A stretch of DNA of 64,000 bases, taken from assembly GCA_963693365.1 (NCBI GenBank), contig CAVNZM010000007.1:3410001-3474000 (forward strand), in the 5' to 3' direction. Made by a program: the position numbers and the translations under genes. Every line of letters starts with the position of its first letter. The first letter of the stretch is position 1. Of this stretch, positions 1 through 8,822 are shown piece after piece. The stretch comes from Amoebidium appalachense. Taxonomy: Eukaryota > Ichthyosporea. The notes beneath the pieces were generated by a model, which did not search any database, had not been told where the DNA came from, and saw only the letters and a list, made by a program, of their open reading frames with translations.

Positions 1-948
1 GAAAGTGGGGAGAATCGCTGATATTAAATCAGTTTCCAGATCATGAGAATTATTTCTTTTGTATGATTTGGCATTTACCGAGGTATTGAGGGCATGCCAG
101 GACTCAAAAACAATGGTAGAAATATAGTCTTGAGAGTCATCATACAGATCTGGATCCCCTTCAACAAAATTTACCGCGCTCTCGTCGGTTCCGATTGGTT
201 CATCGGGCGAGAGGGGTAAAGGGTTGCGTGAAAGTGCGTCAGGAACTTGATTATGTTTGCCGGGGCGATAAGTAATGTTAAAGTCGTACTCCTGAAGAGT
301 AATAGCCCAGCGTGCAAAAATACCCGTAAGTTCCTGTTTATTAAACATATAGGAAAGAGCTTGATGATCAGTAATTAGATCAAAAGTCTTCCCATAGAGA
401 TAGGGCCGAAAGTATTGTACTGCCCATACAACTGCCGCTGCTTCAAGTTTGGTGGCAGGTGTTTCTAGATGGCCGTGGTGGCAGCATAATTTTGCTCGGA
501 GCCGTGCAGTGAGCGGCTCGCGTATGCAATCACGCGTGGGTGCCCTTGGTCATCCTTTTGAAAAAGCACAGCGCCGAGACCTTTTGTACATGCGTCGGTC
601 TCGAGCCAAAATGGTTTTTTATAGTCAGGGTGACCCAAGATTGGTTCGGTCGTTAATTTTTCTTTGAGGGTATCGAAAGCGTGGGTTTGGTCGGGGCCCC
701 AAATAAAAGGATTAGAGGGCTTGGTGACCTCGCGTAAAGGATGTGCGATTTCCGCAAAAACCTTCTTGAACTTTCGAAACCACGCGCAGAGCTGGAGGAA
801 TGAAAGAGCTTCAGCACTGGTAGTAAGTATGGGCCAATCTTTTATCGCTTTTATCTTTGCGGGATTGGGTGCAATATCTTTGGAATGGGCGATGGACTTG
901 GTAAAATTCGAATCGCGAAGGGCCGCCAGGCCCGGAGCCCGGAGCACG
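1..948 (-). pseudogene. Ty3/gypsy pol fragment (end of RT plus RNase H), broken
   Basis: The minus strand encodes the end of a Ty3/gypsy reverse transcriptase and the following RNase H. The segment from IKDWP through WGPDQTHAFDTLKEKL, ETDACTKGLGAVLFQ and IAYASRSLHGSEQNY matches the connection/RNase H start. After a break the frame resumes with AAAVVWAVQYFRPYLYG, LITDHQAL and PGKHNQVPDALSRNPL, the standard end of gypsy RNase H. A 26-bp insertion at about 451-476, flanked by GGTGGC direct repeats, adds a TAG and shifts the frame, so this copy is not functional. The element runs off the left window edge; integrase would lie there. The right end runs into the inverted repeat at 886-1140. Family assignment is firm. 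Confidence 0.9.
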
Positions 949-1140
949 GCGCCCGGCCCGGCCCGCGCGGGGGTCTGGGGGGATGGCGTCTGGAGGGACG
1001 GCGTGGGGCAGAGAGAGAGAGGGGGTCTGGGGGGACGGGGTCTGGGGGGACGGGGGGTGAGCAGACTCTGCTCACCCCCCGTCCCCCCAGACCCCGCTGG
1101 CGGCCCTTCGCGATTCGAATTTTACCAAGTCCATCGCCCA
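886..1140. repeat. nested inverted repeat (44-bp outer arms, 29-bp inner hairpin)
   Basis: Positions 886-929 are the perfect reverse complement of 1097-1140. Inside lies a second perfect inverted repeat, 1037-1065 against 1067-1095, with a single-base centre at 1066. The left outer arm is also gypsy pol coding sequence, so the right arm is an inverted duplicate of it; similarity continues imperfectly beyond 1140. The interior is very GC-rich with repeated GGTCTGGGGGGACGGGG. It could extrude as a cruciform or be a fold-back mobile element or rearrangement product. Confidence 0.85.
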
Positions 1141-1403
1141 ATCCAATATTGGACTAGTCACGTGGCCTGGTAACTTTAAGATCACACCACACCAAACCAC
1201 CTCCGATCCGATCGCGATCAATCTATTACCCACTTCCCACGTTTCCCACTTAAAATCGAAAAAGAGAAAAAAAAAGGAGACAAAACAAACGATACAGCAT
1301 TACCCACTTCTAAGTGGGTAAGTGGCCAATGACAACAAACACTTATCGATTTAAACCTAAAACACAACCATATAGTACTCGGGAACGGGGAACGGGGACA
1401 TGC

Positions 1404-1490
1404 CAGGCACACGCGGCACACGAGGCACAGGAGGCACACGCGGCACACGAGGCACAGGAGGCACACGCGGCATGCGAGGCGCGCGTGCCT
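1404..1490. repeat. 27-bp tandem repeat, GGCACACGAGGCACAGGAGG type
   Basis: Nearly three copies of a 27-bp unit made of GGCACACGAGGCACAGGAG variants lie upstream of the HNH gene. Related GAGGCA-rich motifs recur at 2740-3010 and 22980-23260. The flanking 950-1570 holds no supported gene. Confidence 0.7.
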
Positions 1491-1570
1491 GCCAGGGGCC
1501 TCCCCGCCCCGCCCAGCCACGCCCAGCCCCGCCGGTGATATGAAAAAATATTATGTGTGCATAGACATGA

Positions 1571-2413
1571 ATGGCGATCATGGATGATGAAATACACAAC
1601 GCGCCACAATGGTGCAAATTTCTGGTTGCTCTGGGCATATACAAGCCTTTACATCTAATAACATGGTACAACAGCAACATTCAGAAGGGCAGTGGGTTCA
1701 GCCTGTTCTGGTATGACGCAAACGATGAGCCGGTGATGAACACGTGGAGTGAAGCCAATGAGATGCACGCGGTGGGTACGGATACAATAAGAATGGGCGG
1801 AATCGATTGGTGTTTTTCCGAGGAGGACATGACCTGGGCAACACGTGTGGGCTGGGTACGCGATACCAAAGGCTACCTACGACTCTACCTACCGGGCTGG
1901 AACCAACACGTGGCTGAGTCACCGGCTGCACACCAGTTGGTGTGCTATTTCCAGGGCATTATCACCGCGAGTACGGACTTCGAGATCGATCACCGAAACC
2001 AATCAGTAAAGGACAACCGACGGACCAATCTCTGCCCGCGACCAAAGGCCTATAACCAGTTCAAGAGACGAATCACAGGGCAGCCATGCCGGTTTGTGAA
2101 CACCCGCGAAGGTTTCTTCGAGGTGCGGTTTCCAATGGTGCACAAGAAAGGGCAATACCACAAGATCGGCACATACACCGACTACACGGAGGCCGTGCAC
2201 GTGGCGAGAGCCCATTGGCGTGTTTACTGCACACAGGCACGTGGCTGGACCGACCCAAGCATGGTGCAAGACTTCGAGGTGTTGATGGAGCCACACATTC
2301 CAGAGCCGGAAGTGAAGCCAATCATCGCGCCCGGATTCGTGGCTGACGTCACTGCCCGACCCACCGGCAAGCTGTGTGTCCCGACCAACAGCATCACGCG
2401 CCTGTTTGCCTAA
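1571..2413 (+). CDS. HNH homing-type endonuclease with AP2-like DNA-binding domain
   Basis: This 280-residue protein probably nicks or cuts DNA. Residues about 136-155 form an HNH motif (FEIDHRNQSVKDNRRTNL): the D-H pair, central N and following N-L-C fit the fold seen in homing and viral HNH nucleases. Residues about 172-220 (CRFVNTREGFFEVRFP, then HKIGTYTDYTEAVHVARAH) resemble the AP2 domain that often follows HNH in phage and giant-virus endonucleases. The N-terminal half is unrecognised. A second ATG lies at 1580. The stop TAA overlaps an AATAAA at 2412-2417. No introns. HNH-AP2 genes are typically selfish and mobile, which fits the virus-like setting. Confidence 0.8.
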   Translation: MAIMDDEIHNAPQWCKFLVALGIYKPLHLITWYNSNIQKGSGFSLFWYDANDEPVMNTWSEANEMHAVGTDTIRMGGIDWCFSEEDMTWATRVGWVRDTKGYLRLYLPGWNQHVAESPAAHQLVCYFQGIITASTDFEIDHRNQSVKDNRRTNLCPRPKAYNQFKRRITGQPCRFVNTREGFFEVRFPMVHKKGQYHKIGTYTDYTEAVHVARAHWRVYCTQARGWTDPSMVQDFEVLMEPHIPEPEVKPIIAPGFVADVTARPTGKLCVPTNSITRLFA

Positions 2414-2507
2414 TAAAGTAAAGACAAGAAACCAATCAGAAACAGGCCGGGAACGGGGAACGGGGGACAGGGAGCAAAACGTCTAAGTATGGACACGGGC
2501 ACAGACG

Positions 2508-2716
2508 AGAGAGAGAGAGAGAGAGAGAGAGAAAGCTAAGTCTACACGAGAGAGAGAGAGCAGAGAGAGAGAGAGAGAGAGAGAGAAAAGCTGTCTACAC
2601 GAGAGAGAGAGAGAGAGAGAGAGAAAAGCTAAGTCTACACGAGAGAGAGAGAGAGAGAGAGAGAAAAGCTAAGTCTACACGAGAGAGAGAGAGAGAGAGA
2701 AAAAAGCTAAGTCTAC
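2508..2716. repeat. GA-rich minisatellite
   Basis: Five or so copies of a unit of about 40-50 bp, each a short non-repetitive spacer (AAGCTAAGTCTACACGAG) followed by a (GA)n run of variable length. No credible gene on either strand. Confidence 0.9.
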
Positions 2717-2737
2717 ATGAGCTAAGTCTTGACCCGG

Positions 2738-3030
2738 GCAGGGGGGGGGCAGGGGGGGGGCAGGGGGGGGCACGTGAGGCAGGGGGGGCACGTGAGGCAG
2801 GGGGGGCAGGTGAGGCACATGAGGCACGTGAGGCAGGGGGGCACGTGAGGCAGGGGGGCACGTGAGGCAGGGGGGGCAGGGGGGGCACGTGAGGCAGGGG
2901 GGGCACGTGAGGCACGTGAGGCAGGGGGGGCACGTGAGGCAGGAGGGGCACGCGAGGCAGGGGGCACGCGAGGCAGGGGGCACGTGAGGCACGTGAGGCA
3001 GGGGGGCCGAGGGCCGGGGGGGGGGGGAGG
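2738..3030. repeat. G-rich GGCACGTGAGGCAGGGGGG minisatellite
   Basis: Short units mixing CACGTGAGGCA with runs of 5-8 G. Each CACGTG is a palindromic E-box core. The proline/cysteine-rich reading frames on the minus strand are by-products of the repeat. Confidence 0.9.
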
Positions 3031-3192
3031 GTTTATTTAGAAACAGGGATCTGTATATACTTCACGGGGGTTTATTTTAGCATACAATACGGGTATAACA
3101 ATTCCCAACCCACATATTCTGATCAGCATCAATGATCTAAATTCGAGCATATAAATTCCAAAAGGTGAGTGTCGGTTTTTTCTATATACAGG

Positions 3193-4203
3193 TCATTCAT
3201 CCTCGGTATGATCGGATTGTACATTCATATTTGGACGGAAAAGGAGAGAGGGACGAGATGTGTTATGGTACACAACCAGAGATACACCATTGTCGTCATC
3301 ACCACTATTTTCACTTTCACTTTCGCTTTCACTTTCACTCTCATCACCTGACTCGCAATAGGCCAATGTACGCACACGTTCCAAACGCACATGTTCCTCC
3401 AAAGACTCCATCTCCACATACAAAGCAAGCGCATCACCACCACCATCACCACCCAAATCGTCACAACTACTCTTACGTCGTTTGACGGAGTCGCCAGAAC
3501 CGCGTCGGCGAGGCAGACCACAACCAAAATGACACTCTTTCGGCTCGACGTTGTGATATCGCTTCAGACGCTGTTCGTTGTTGTACACGTCGCTTGTGAG
3601 TTTGGATTTCTGTGCCTGTAGCACTTTAATCTGACGAGAAAGGGCCCCAATCTCGTCCTTCTTCTGGGCATTCACGGCGGAGGTAAGGGCATACAAATAC
3701 GAATACTCGGCCAACACACAACTGAAAACCTTCTTGTCTTCATCGGTCACAGGCCACGGGTCTTGGTCGTATAGAGCACTGTCACGATATGTCATGAACG
3801 CGATGCATTTGCCAACAACGTCATCCCAATCAGCTTTGTAGGAGCGATGTACTTCGACGTCGGGAGAAAAAATAGAATCGGCATCGATTTTTTTCAAACA
3901 CAACCGGAAGTCACGAACACCAATTGTTGCTATACCAGAGGTGTCGAGGGTGAGATGTGCACAAACGTCGAGCAACTTATCCAACAAAAAATCATATTCG
4001 TCAATCGAATCGACGACAGTTTCGTTAGTCACCGCGAGGACCTGTGCGTGACGCCACAATCTGGCAAGGGAAGGCAGGGAAATCCGCATGTGGCTTTGCA
4101 TGCTCGGGTCACGCTTGTGGGAGGGTCTTGTTTCCAGTGCATCAAAGAAATCAATAATAACCCGAAAAGTCCCGGAGACACGAGCATAGCGAATAGAAGC
4201 CAT
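3193..4203 (-). CDS. Unknown protein with coiled coil and acidic Ser-Glu tail
   Basis: A 336-residue intronless gene that I do not recognise. The ATG at 4203 (MASIRYARVSGTFRVI) is preferred over the upstream non-ATG codon. Residues about 1-180 look globular. About 195-240 (DEIGALSRQIKVLQAQKSKL) is a probable coiled coil. A basic stretch (SVKRRKSS) near 275 could be a nuclear signal. The tail contains a Ser-Glu dipeptide run (GDESESESESESENSGDDD). The stop is at 3193; an AATAAA for this strand lies near 3067-3075. The upstream side holds 60-bp tandem repeats (4295-4490) that may contain the promoter. Coding status is likely from length and composition; function is open. Confidence 0.65.
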   Translation of the reverse strand: MASIRYARVSGTFRVIIDFFDALETRPSHKRDPSMQSHMRISLPSLARLWRHAQVLAVTNETVVDSIDEYDFLLDKLLDVCAHLTLDTSGIATIGVRDFRLCLKKIDADSIFSPDVEVHRSYKADWDDVVGKCIAFMTYRDSALYDQDPWPVTDEDKKVFSCVLAEYSYLYALTSAVNAQKKDEIGALSRQIKVLQAQKSKLTSDVYNNEQRLKRYHNVEPKECHFGCGLPRRRGSGDSVKRRKSSCDDLGGDGGGDALALYVEMESLEEHVRLERVRTLAYCESGDESESESESESENSGDDDNGVSLVVYHNTSRPSLLFRPNMNVQSDHTEDE

Positions 4204-4294
4204 TGTGAACCCGTTAACACGAACGATTCCAAACGGGCTTAAAAACACAATCAAACACCGAAATTTTGTGTCGCTACATGTCACGGTTCGTAGA

Positions 4295-4490
4295 CGATGG
4301 AAAACAGAAAAAAAGTCTCTTCTAAAAAAGGACGCTTACAACACGGCTCGTTCACGATGGAAAACAGAAAAAAAGTCTCTTCTAAAAAAGGACGCTTACA
4401 ACACGGCTCGTTCACGATGGAAAACAGAAAAAAAGTCTCTTCTAAAAAAGGACGCTTACAACACGGCTCGTTCACGATGGAAAACAGAAG
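4295..4490. repeat. 60-bp tandem repeat, 3.3 copies
   Basis: A 60-bp unit beginning CGATGGAAAACAGAAAAAAA is repeated without change three times with a partial fourth. It sits upstream of the minus-strand gene starting at 4203. The short reading frames through it simply translate the repeat. Confidence 0.9.
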
Positions 4491-4795
4491 GCTTCTGCGA
4501 CGCGAAGAGTCCTTATAAACATCTGCGTTAGCGCAACCACCAAAACGAACCAATGCGCATCACGTAGGGTTCAACTCAGCAGAAACATAGCCAATTAAAA
4601 CAATGCTTTAATTTCGCTTGGCCAATTAAAGGGCTCGCCTTTCACGTTTTTTGGAGTGATTATTTCGTCTGGCCAATCAAGTGGCCTCGCGTTTCGCTTT
4701 GCAAAAAAAAAATAAAGTTCGCCGAGTGAACAACCAACCAAACCACGCAAAAAGCACGCCACCACACATGCTTCCCATTATGGTGATTACCGCGG

Positions 4796-4998
4796 CGTTC
4801 GGGACCAATCAGATCAGCGGTCAAACCACGCGAACCAATCAGACCAACGGTCAAACCGGATGGACCAATCAGATCAACGGTCAAAACACACAAACCAATT
4901 AGATCAGCGGTCAAACCGGGCGGACTAATCAGATCAGAGGTCATACCGGGCGGACCAATTAGATCAGCGGTCAAACCGGGCGGACCAACCAGATCCGA
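4796..4998. promoter_or_regulatory. CCAAT-box tandem array (about 30-bp unit)
   Basis: About six copies of GACCAATCAGATCAGCGGTC followed by AAACCGGGCG, each with a CCAAT core. Just downstream is a TATA-like CGATAAAAAAAGG (5011-5023), then an ATG at 5098. The layout (CCAAT cluster, TATA, start codon) recurs at several genes here. Further CCAATTAAA copies lie at 4590-4680. Regulatory role is inferred; the repeat is directly visible. Confidence 0.6.
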
Positions 4999-5097
4999 TT
5001 TAGATACGGATCGATAAAAAAAGGCCCAGGCGGTGCTGTGAAGGGTCGTATCGCGCGACAGACACAGGCTTCCTCTTTTTATTGGTACAAGTGCACA

Positions 5098-5367
5098 ATG
5101 TGGCCTTGGGTAGTCGCGTCCGCCATCTCATTCGTCCTGTTCTGGTTGACGCTGATATCATGTGACGTTCATAGAATAAACAGATCACTGAAGCAAAAAA
5201 CCGGGTCCCACCCAATACTGGACCCATTATGCGACAACTTCATGATTCGCTGGCTGTGGATACTGTTGCCACTAATGCTTGCATATACATACACCACATC
5301 CACACAATTCACCGAGACGGAAACCGCACAGAAAATACTTTCAGGTGCTACACCCGTATCAACTTGA
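5098..5367 (+). CDS. Small membrane protein, two hydrophobic segments
   Basis: An 89-residue protein starting at the first ATG after the TATA-like box at about 5011. Residues 2-21 (WPWVVASAISFVLFWLTLIS) are a signal anchor or membrane helix; about 51-66 (RWLWILLPLMLAYTYT) form a second. No family recognised. Its last 20 bases overlap the 3' end of the minus-strand gene 5348-5695, so the two are convergent and overlapping. Position and composition suggest a small virion or host-membrane protein, but that is inference. Confidence 0.5.
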   Translation: MWPWVVASAISFVLFWLTLISCDVHRINRSLKQKTGSHPILDPLCDNFMIRWLWILLPLMLAYTYTTSTQFTETETAQKILSGATPVST

Positions 5368-5695
5368 AACGACCCACCCCTTTGAAAGGTGGATCCCACC
5401 AGGGCTCTCGCTTGGCAATCACCACGACTTCCGGTACACGAGACTGTGTTTTTGTCAAAACACCGACGAGTTCACCGACATTCCAACATATATCTGGAAT
5501 CGACAGGCTGCTCGCCAACGCGTTCACAACAAAGCGGCTTTTTTGATCCACTCCACATACTTGTGTAATCAAATCACTCGTCGCGGAAAGAACCACAGTC
5601 CCAGAGTGAGCACGCGCGCTGCGCAGCATGTTGTCTAACCGCCCGCGATCTCCCACGTACCAATAACACCCTGGGTTGTACACTTCCACGTCCAT
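5348..5695 (-). CDS. Unknown 115-residue protein
   Basis: The ATG at 5695 (MDVEVYNPGCYWYVGDRGRL) is chosen over the upstream GTG at 5740. The sequence is mixed alpha/beta in look, with no membrane segment or motif I recognise (TVVLSATSDLITQVC; EVVVIAKREPWWDPP). It overlaps the plus-strand gene ending at 5367. An AATAAA for minus-strand transcripts (5745-5752) lies upstream and more likely ends the neighbour at 5894-6767. Function unknown. Confidence 0.5.
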   Translation of the reverse strand: MDVEVYNPGCYWYVGDRGRLDNMLRSARAHSGTVVLSATSDLITQVCGVDQKSRFVVNALASSLSIPDICWNVGELVGVLTKTQSRVPEVVVIAKREPWWDPPFKGVGRFKLIRV

Positions 5696-5893
5696 TTCAC
5701 AAGGAAAAAGATTAAATTGACACGACTGACCAACGATCACTGGGTTTTATTGTTTATCAATATACAAATGACATTCCTCCAAAAATAGCGGATACAGTGC
5801 CACCGGTGACCAGTCACCTGCATTTATTAGGACGAAACCCACAAGACCCCAAGCGGGCCTGTCCGCGGAGGACAAATCCACGGCAAGCCGTCT

Positions 5894-6767
5894 TCAAAGT
5901 GCGTGTCCTACATGGCCTGAGTTGTTCCACGGTGTCGGTCCTCTACGCAGGCTGCGAGGCAGGCCGAAGAACTCGGTTGTGCGGTTGCGGGCGTGGACGG
6001 TGTCCAACACGGCGTCCCTTAGCGGCAGACCCGCGTTCTCGACCTGGACGTTGACCCGCTCAAAGAACGGGTCGAGCCACTCGGAGGCCCAGTCGTCAAG
6101 CGCGGTGGTGAAGTCTTGAGCGGCCACAGCGCCGGGGGCCATCGAAACGGGGGCACCGTGCTCGATCCCGACGCGGTAGGCACCCTCTTGCAGGGTGGAC
6201 GGAGGCGCGGCACTGGGATGGGGTAGTGCATACGACGTTCTCAAACAGGAGGCTGGGCATGACCCAGTAGGGTTTCCTGGAGATGGCAGGCGCCACACCA
6301 TCGACTTCATCCAAGTTGGGATCCCCAAAAACGTTCCAGAAAACCCATCCGTCTCTGGTCGGCTTGGTGGCGTATACGGGGGGCCGTCGTTCACATCTGT
6401 AACCATACCCCATGCCGGCCTCGCTGTCGCTGAGCGTGGTGTCGAATTCATAGTAGTATTCGCTGAGGGTCGGGTCGGTAACGGGGTGTCCGGGCTTGTA
6501 CAGTTTGATGTAGCCGCGCATGGAACGTTCGTCGCGCTCATAACGAGTCATGCCATTTACACCAACACTCTGGACACTGATCTGTCCGTTTGACAGAATG
6601 GGAATAGCCACCCTGTGTGCGTGGTCCCATCTCGACTCAATTAGGCACGACCAATCCCGGCCATCGGCCGTGGATTCTGTAACGCATTCAAATTTGCGGT
6701 CTAGGTACCTCGTGAGCTCGTCCTCCGTGGCGATGCGGGTCAGTTCCATGCGCACCGGCATTTTCAT
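5894..6767 (-). pseudogene. Paralogue A of a duplicated gene family, frameshifted
   Basis: Starts at ATG 6767 (MKMPVRMELTRIATEDELTR) and reads to about residue 180 (RKPYWVMPSLLFENVVCTTP), where one extra base near 6205-6225 moves the conserved C-terminal half into the next frame (STLQEGAYRVGIEHGAPV, ending TPWNNSGHVGHAL). The relative at 14895-15729 shares TEDEL near the start, TRDGWxFWN, RPYWVMPxLLFE, HGAPVxMxPG, ARNRT and TPWxNxGxxGHAL. Conservation over both frames shows the whole stretch was once one gene. The break lies in a C-rich stretch and could be mutation or sequencing error. Function unknown. CCAAT boxes lie upstream at 6845-6965. Confidence 0.7.
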
Positions 6768-6844
6768 AACACAGAATGTTCATGTGAAATTGGAAATGCG
6801 AACTGGTGGCCTGTTCTTGTGTGGTAAGCTTTTATACCGGATGT

Positions 6845-6970
6845 CGCGCAAGCATCAAGCCAATCAGATCACACCCGTCAACCAATCAAGAACCAATTAA
6901 AGAGCAAACACAAGATCCACCAATCGGAAATCAGAAGTCACATCCAAAGACCTTGCACCAATCAAAGCCA
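6845..6970. promoter_or_regulatory. CCAAT cluster between divergent/tandem genes
   Basis: Five CCAAT cores (AGCCAATCAGATC, CAACCAATCAAG, GAACCAATTAAAG, CACCAATCGGA, CACCAATCAAAG) within about 120 bp, upstream of the gene starting at 6767. A TATA-like TATAAAAGC can be read on the minus strand at about 6826-6834. Regulatory role inferred from position and repetition. Confidence 0.55.
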
Positions 6971-6998
6971 CAACATCCCCCCTGATCTGTCGCGCTGC

Positions 6999-7289
6999 CT
7001 AGTTCTCTTTATTTTCCATGGGCGGCTCCGGCTCGTCATCGGGTTCTAACATCCTTTGCATGACAATCGCGGTCATGGCCTGGTTCTTGGGCACCCAGTG
7101 CTTGAACCCGCACTTCCGCGCGAGCTCGTCGGGCAGGTCGATGTAGCCCTTGTCCGCGAGCTCCCTGGCGTAGCGCTGCTTCTCGCGCTCGGTGTGGCGT
7201 TGCGTTTCCTCTGTGGGGACAACCGTGGCCTGGATGACGGGGGCCTTGCCTGGCTCCTCCTTGAGCTTGTATTCCCAGCGATACGCCAT
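6999..7289 (-). CDS. Small charged protein, unknown
   Basis: A 96-residue protein from ATG 7289 (MAYRWEYKLKEEPGKAP). The middle is highly charged and probably helical (TEETQRHTEREKQRYAREL), followed by DKGYIDLPDELARKCGFKHW and an acidic tail (DDEPEPPMENKEN). No family recognised. The last codons contain AATAAA (AAAATAAAGAGAACTAG), so coding end and poly(A) signal overlap. A TATA-like TATTTTTATTGG lies 15-30 bp upstream of the ATG. The gene just upstream on the same strand reads into this one in another frame. Confidence 0.6.
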   Translation of the reverse strand: MAYRWEYKLKEEPGKAPVIQATVVPTEETQRHTEREKQRYARELADKGYIDLPDELARKCGFKHWVPKNQAMTAIVMQRMLEPDDEPEPPMENKEN

Positions 7290-8355
7290 ACGTGTGGCAC
7301 CAATAAAAATACAAACAGACGTTTATTGAGTTTGTGTGTTGTGAAGGCGGGGGCCAGCCCCGCGTGTGTGTAGTTAAATGTACATGGTGTGTGTGCGTGT
7401 GTGGTGAAGCCTGCGGCGCGCGTGCAAACAGGCCGTGTGCGACCTCGTAGAACTGGGCCGTTTCACCGACCCTCCACTTCTCGCCGGCGAGCTCGACGAC
7501 GACGGTATCGGACGTGATGGGGGTGATGAGGCGCGGACGAGGCGCGCACTCCGTGTCCAAGGAGACGCTTGCAAAGCCCTCCATGACTAGGAAGGAGGGG
7601 TGTTCGGGAAGGCACATGCCGCGGACGCGCGGGTGGTAAGGACTTGCAACGATCCAGACGATGCACAGGTGGCGCAGCCTGCACAGGGTACGGATAGCGC
7701 GCATGAACGACGCGGTCCATACTGCGCGGACAGCGACCAGGGTCTCCATGTCGTAGGCGCGCCACGGGGTGAAGTGGTTCGTCATGGTCAGGCGCTGGAC
7801 TGCGCGGATGAAGAGCACGGGGGGCGCGGGGTCGGTGTAGGTGTCCTCGTCGTCGCTGGGCAGGTCGGTGTCGACGTGTGTGATGCGCACGGTCTTACAG
7901 TTTGAGATGCGACCGCGGACGAAGCACGCGGACAACTGGACGGCAGAGGCGTTCGCGATGACGCCCTCGATGAACAGGTCACCGTAGAAGGTGACATCGA
8001 CGGTCTCGAGCGCCGTGCAGGCGTCGAAGCCCACGAGGTGCAGTGCGGCGTCGGCCTCGAAGAGCTCTGACCTGTTGAGTTGGATCAGACGGTCGCCCTT
8101 CTCCGACTGGTCGTCCCATGCGCTCGTTATGCACAGGTGGCGGAGGCCGGGGGGCAGCTTGACGGTGATGGACTGGTTCAGATCGCGTGAGAAGAGGGCT
8201 ACGATGTCCAGGGTGATCACCTCCATGGCGCTCCTGGTCGAGAAGTCGATCATGACGGTGGGGTGGAACAGGTGCGCCCTGATGTTGGCTTCGAGGTCTG
8301 GGTTGTCGACCTCCTCCTTGAGCAGAAAGTACGGTGCCTCGGTGATAAGCGCCAT
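7036..8355 (-). CDS. Unknown protein with leucine-rich-like pattern; original stop probably lost
   Basis: Starts at ATG 8355 (MALITEAPYFLLKEEVDNPD). Repeated strand-like segments such as LPPGLRHLCITSAW, VTFYGDLFIEGV, AVQLSACFVRG, CKTVRITHVDTD and AVQRLTMTN suggest an LRR/F-box-like or beta-helical fold, with no specific family. Beyond about residue 320 the frame runs over the next gene's promoter and through gene 6999-7289 in the wrong frame, so the last 120 or so residues are unlikely to be native. A stop in a neighbouring frame at 7374 lies before an AATAAA near 7320, where such genes here usually end. A base change or indel near the C-terminus is inferred. CCAAT boxes lie upstream at 8440-8510. 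Confidence 0.55.
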   Translation of the reverse strand: MALITEAPYFLLKEEVDNPDLEANIRAHLFHPTVMIDFSTRSAMEVITLDIVALFSRDLNQSITVKLPPGLRHLCITSAWDDQSEKGDRLIQLNRSELFEADAALHLVGFDACTALETVDVTFYGDLFIEGVIANASAVQLSACFVRGRISNCKTVRITHVDTDLPSDDEDTYTDPAPPVLFIRAVQRLTMTNHFTPWRAYDMETLVAVRAVWTASFMRAIRTLCRLRHLCIVWIVASPYHPRVRGMCLPEHPSFLVMEGFASVSLDTECAPRPRLITPITSDTVVVELAGEKWRVGETAQFYEVAHGLFARAPQASPHTHTHHVHLTTHTRGWPPPSQHTNSINVCLYFYWCHTYGVSLGIQAQGGARQGPRHPGHGCPHRGNATPHRAREAALRQGARGQGLHRPARRARAEVRVQALGAQEPGHDRDCHAKDVRTR

Positions 8356-8436
8356 TCTTGTGTCGGTTCCCGTGTTTGCCCGGTGCGATTCTTGGAGCCA
8401 TTTTAATGGCCGTTGCCGCTTGGGATACGATGACGT

Positions 8437-8515
8437 CATCGCCCAATGGCGATTTCCGCCCAAGAGCGCCCATCCAATCAAGGACGTCCACGAGCACCCA
8501 CCCAATCGGGAGGTG
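8437..8515. promoter_or_regulatory. CCAAT-rich upstream region
   Basis: Three CCAAT cores (CGCCCAATGGCG, CATCCAATCAAGG, CACCCAATCGGG) about 80-150 bp upstream of the gene starting at 8355; two more (8809, 8829) follow near 8.8 kb. The stretch 8356-8822 otherwise holds no gene I can support. Confidence 0.45.
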
Positions 8516-8822
8516 TCGTTACGTCATCATACCCGAGCCCGAAGATCGTGCGGACTTCCAGAGCACGGTGCACGTACGTACGTTCTCCAGAGCGTCCAAT
8601 ACAACCCAAACCAACGCGTGAGGAACCATGTGCTGTTGCCCGGATACGAAGCTAATTTTGAGTCGGCTTCGCCGACCGTCTTGAGCCATCCAACATTATC
8701 CTTGGTCGAGCAGTAGAAAGACTTGCATTTCGGTTCTGCGACGCACGCAGTCTTCACTTCGTCCACCGACCCTTCATCGACCGAATATCCCTTCCGGCGT
8801 GCCCGTCATCCAATCGCTGCAC

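Noticed and set aside
664-1173. Plus-strand frame over the gypsy end and inverted repeat
   Set aside because: Antisense of gypsy pol and GC-rich hairpin; no protein-like features.
4295-4490. CRISPR-like array
   Set aside because: The 60-bp units are contiguous with no unique spacers, and the genome is eukaryotic.
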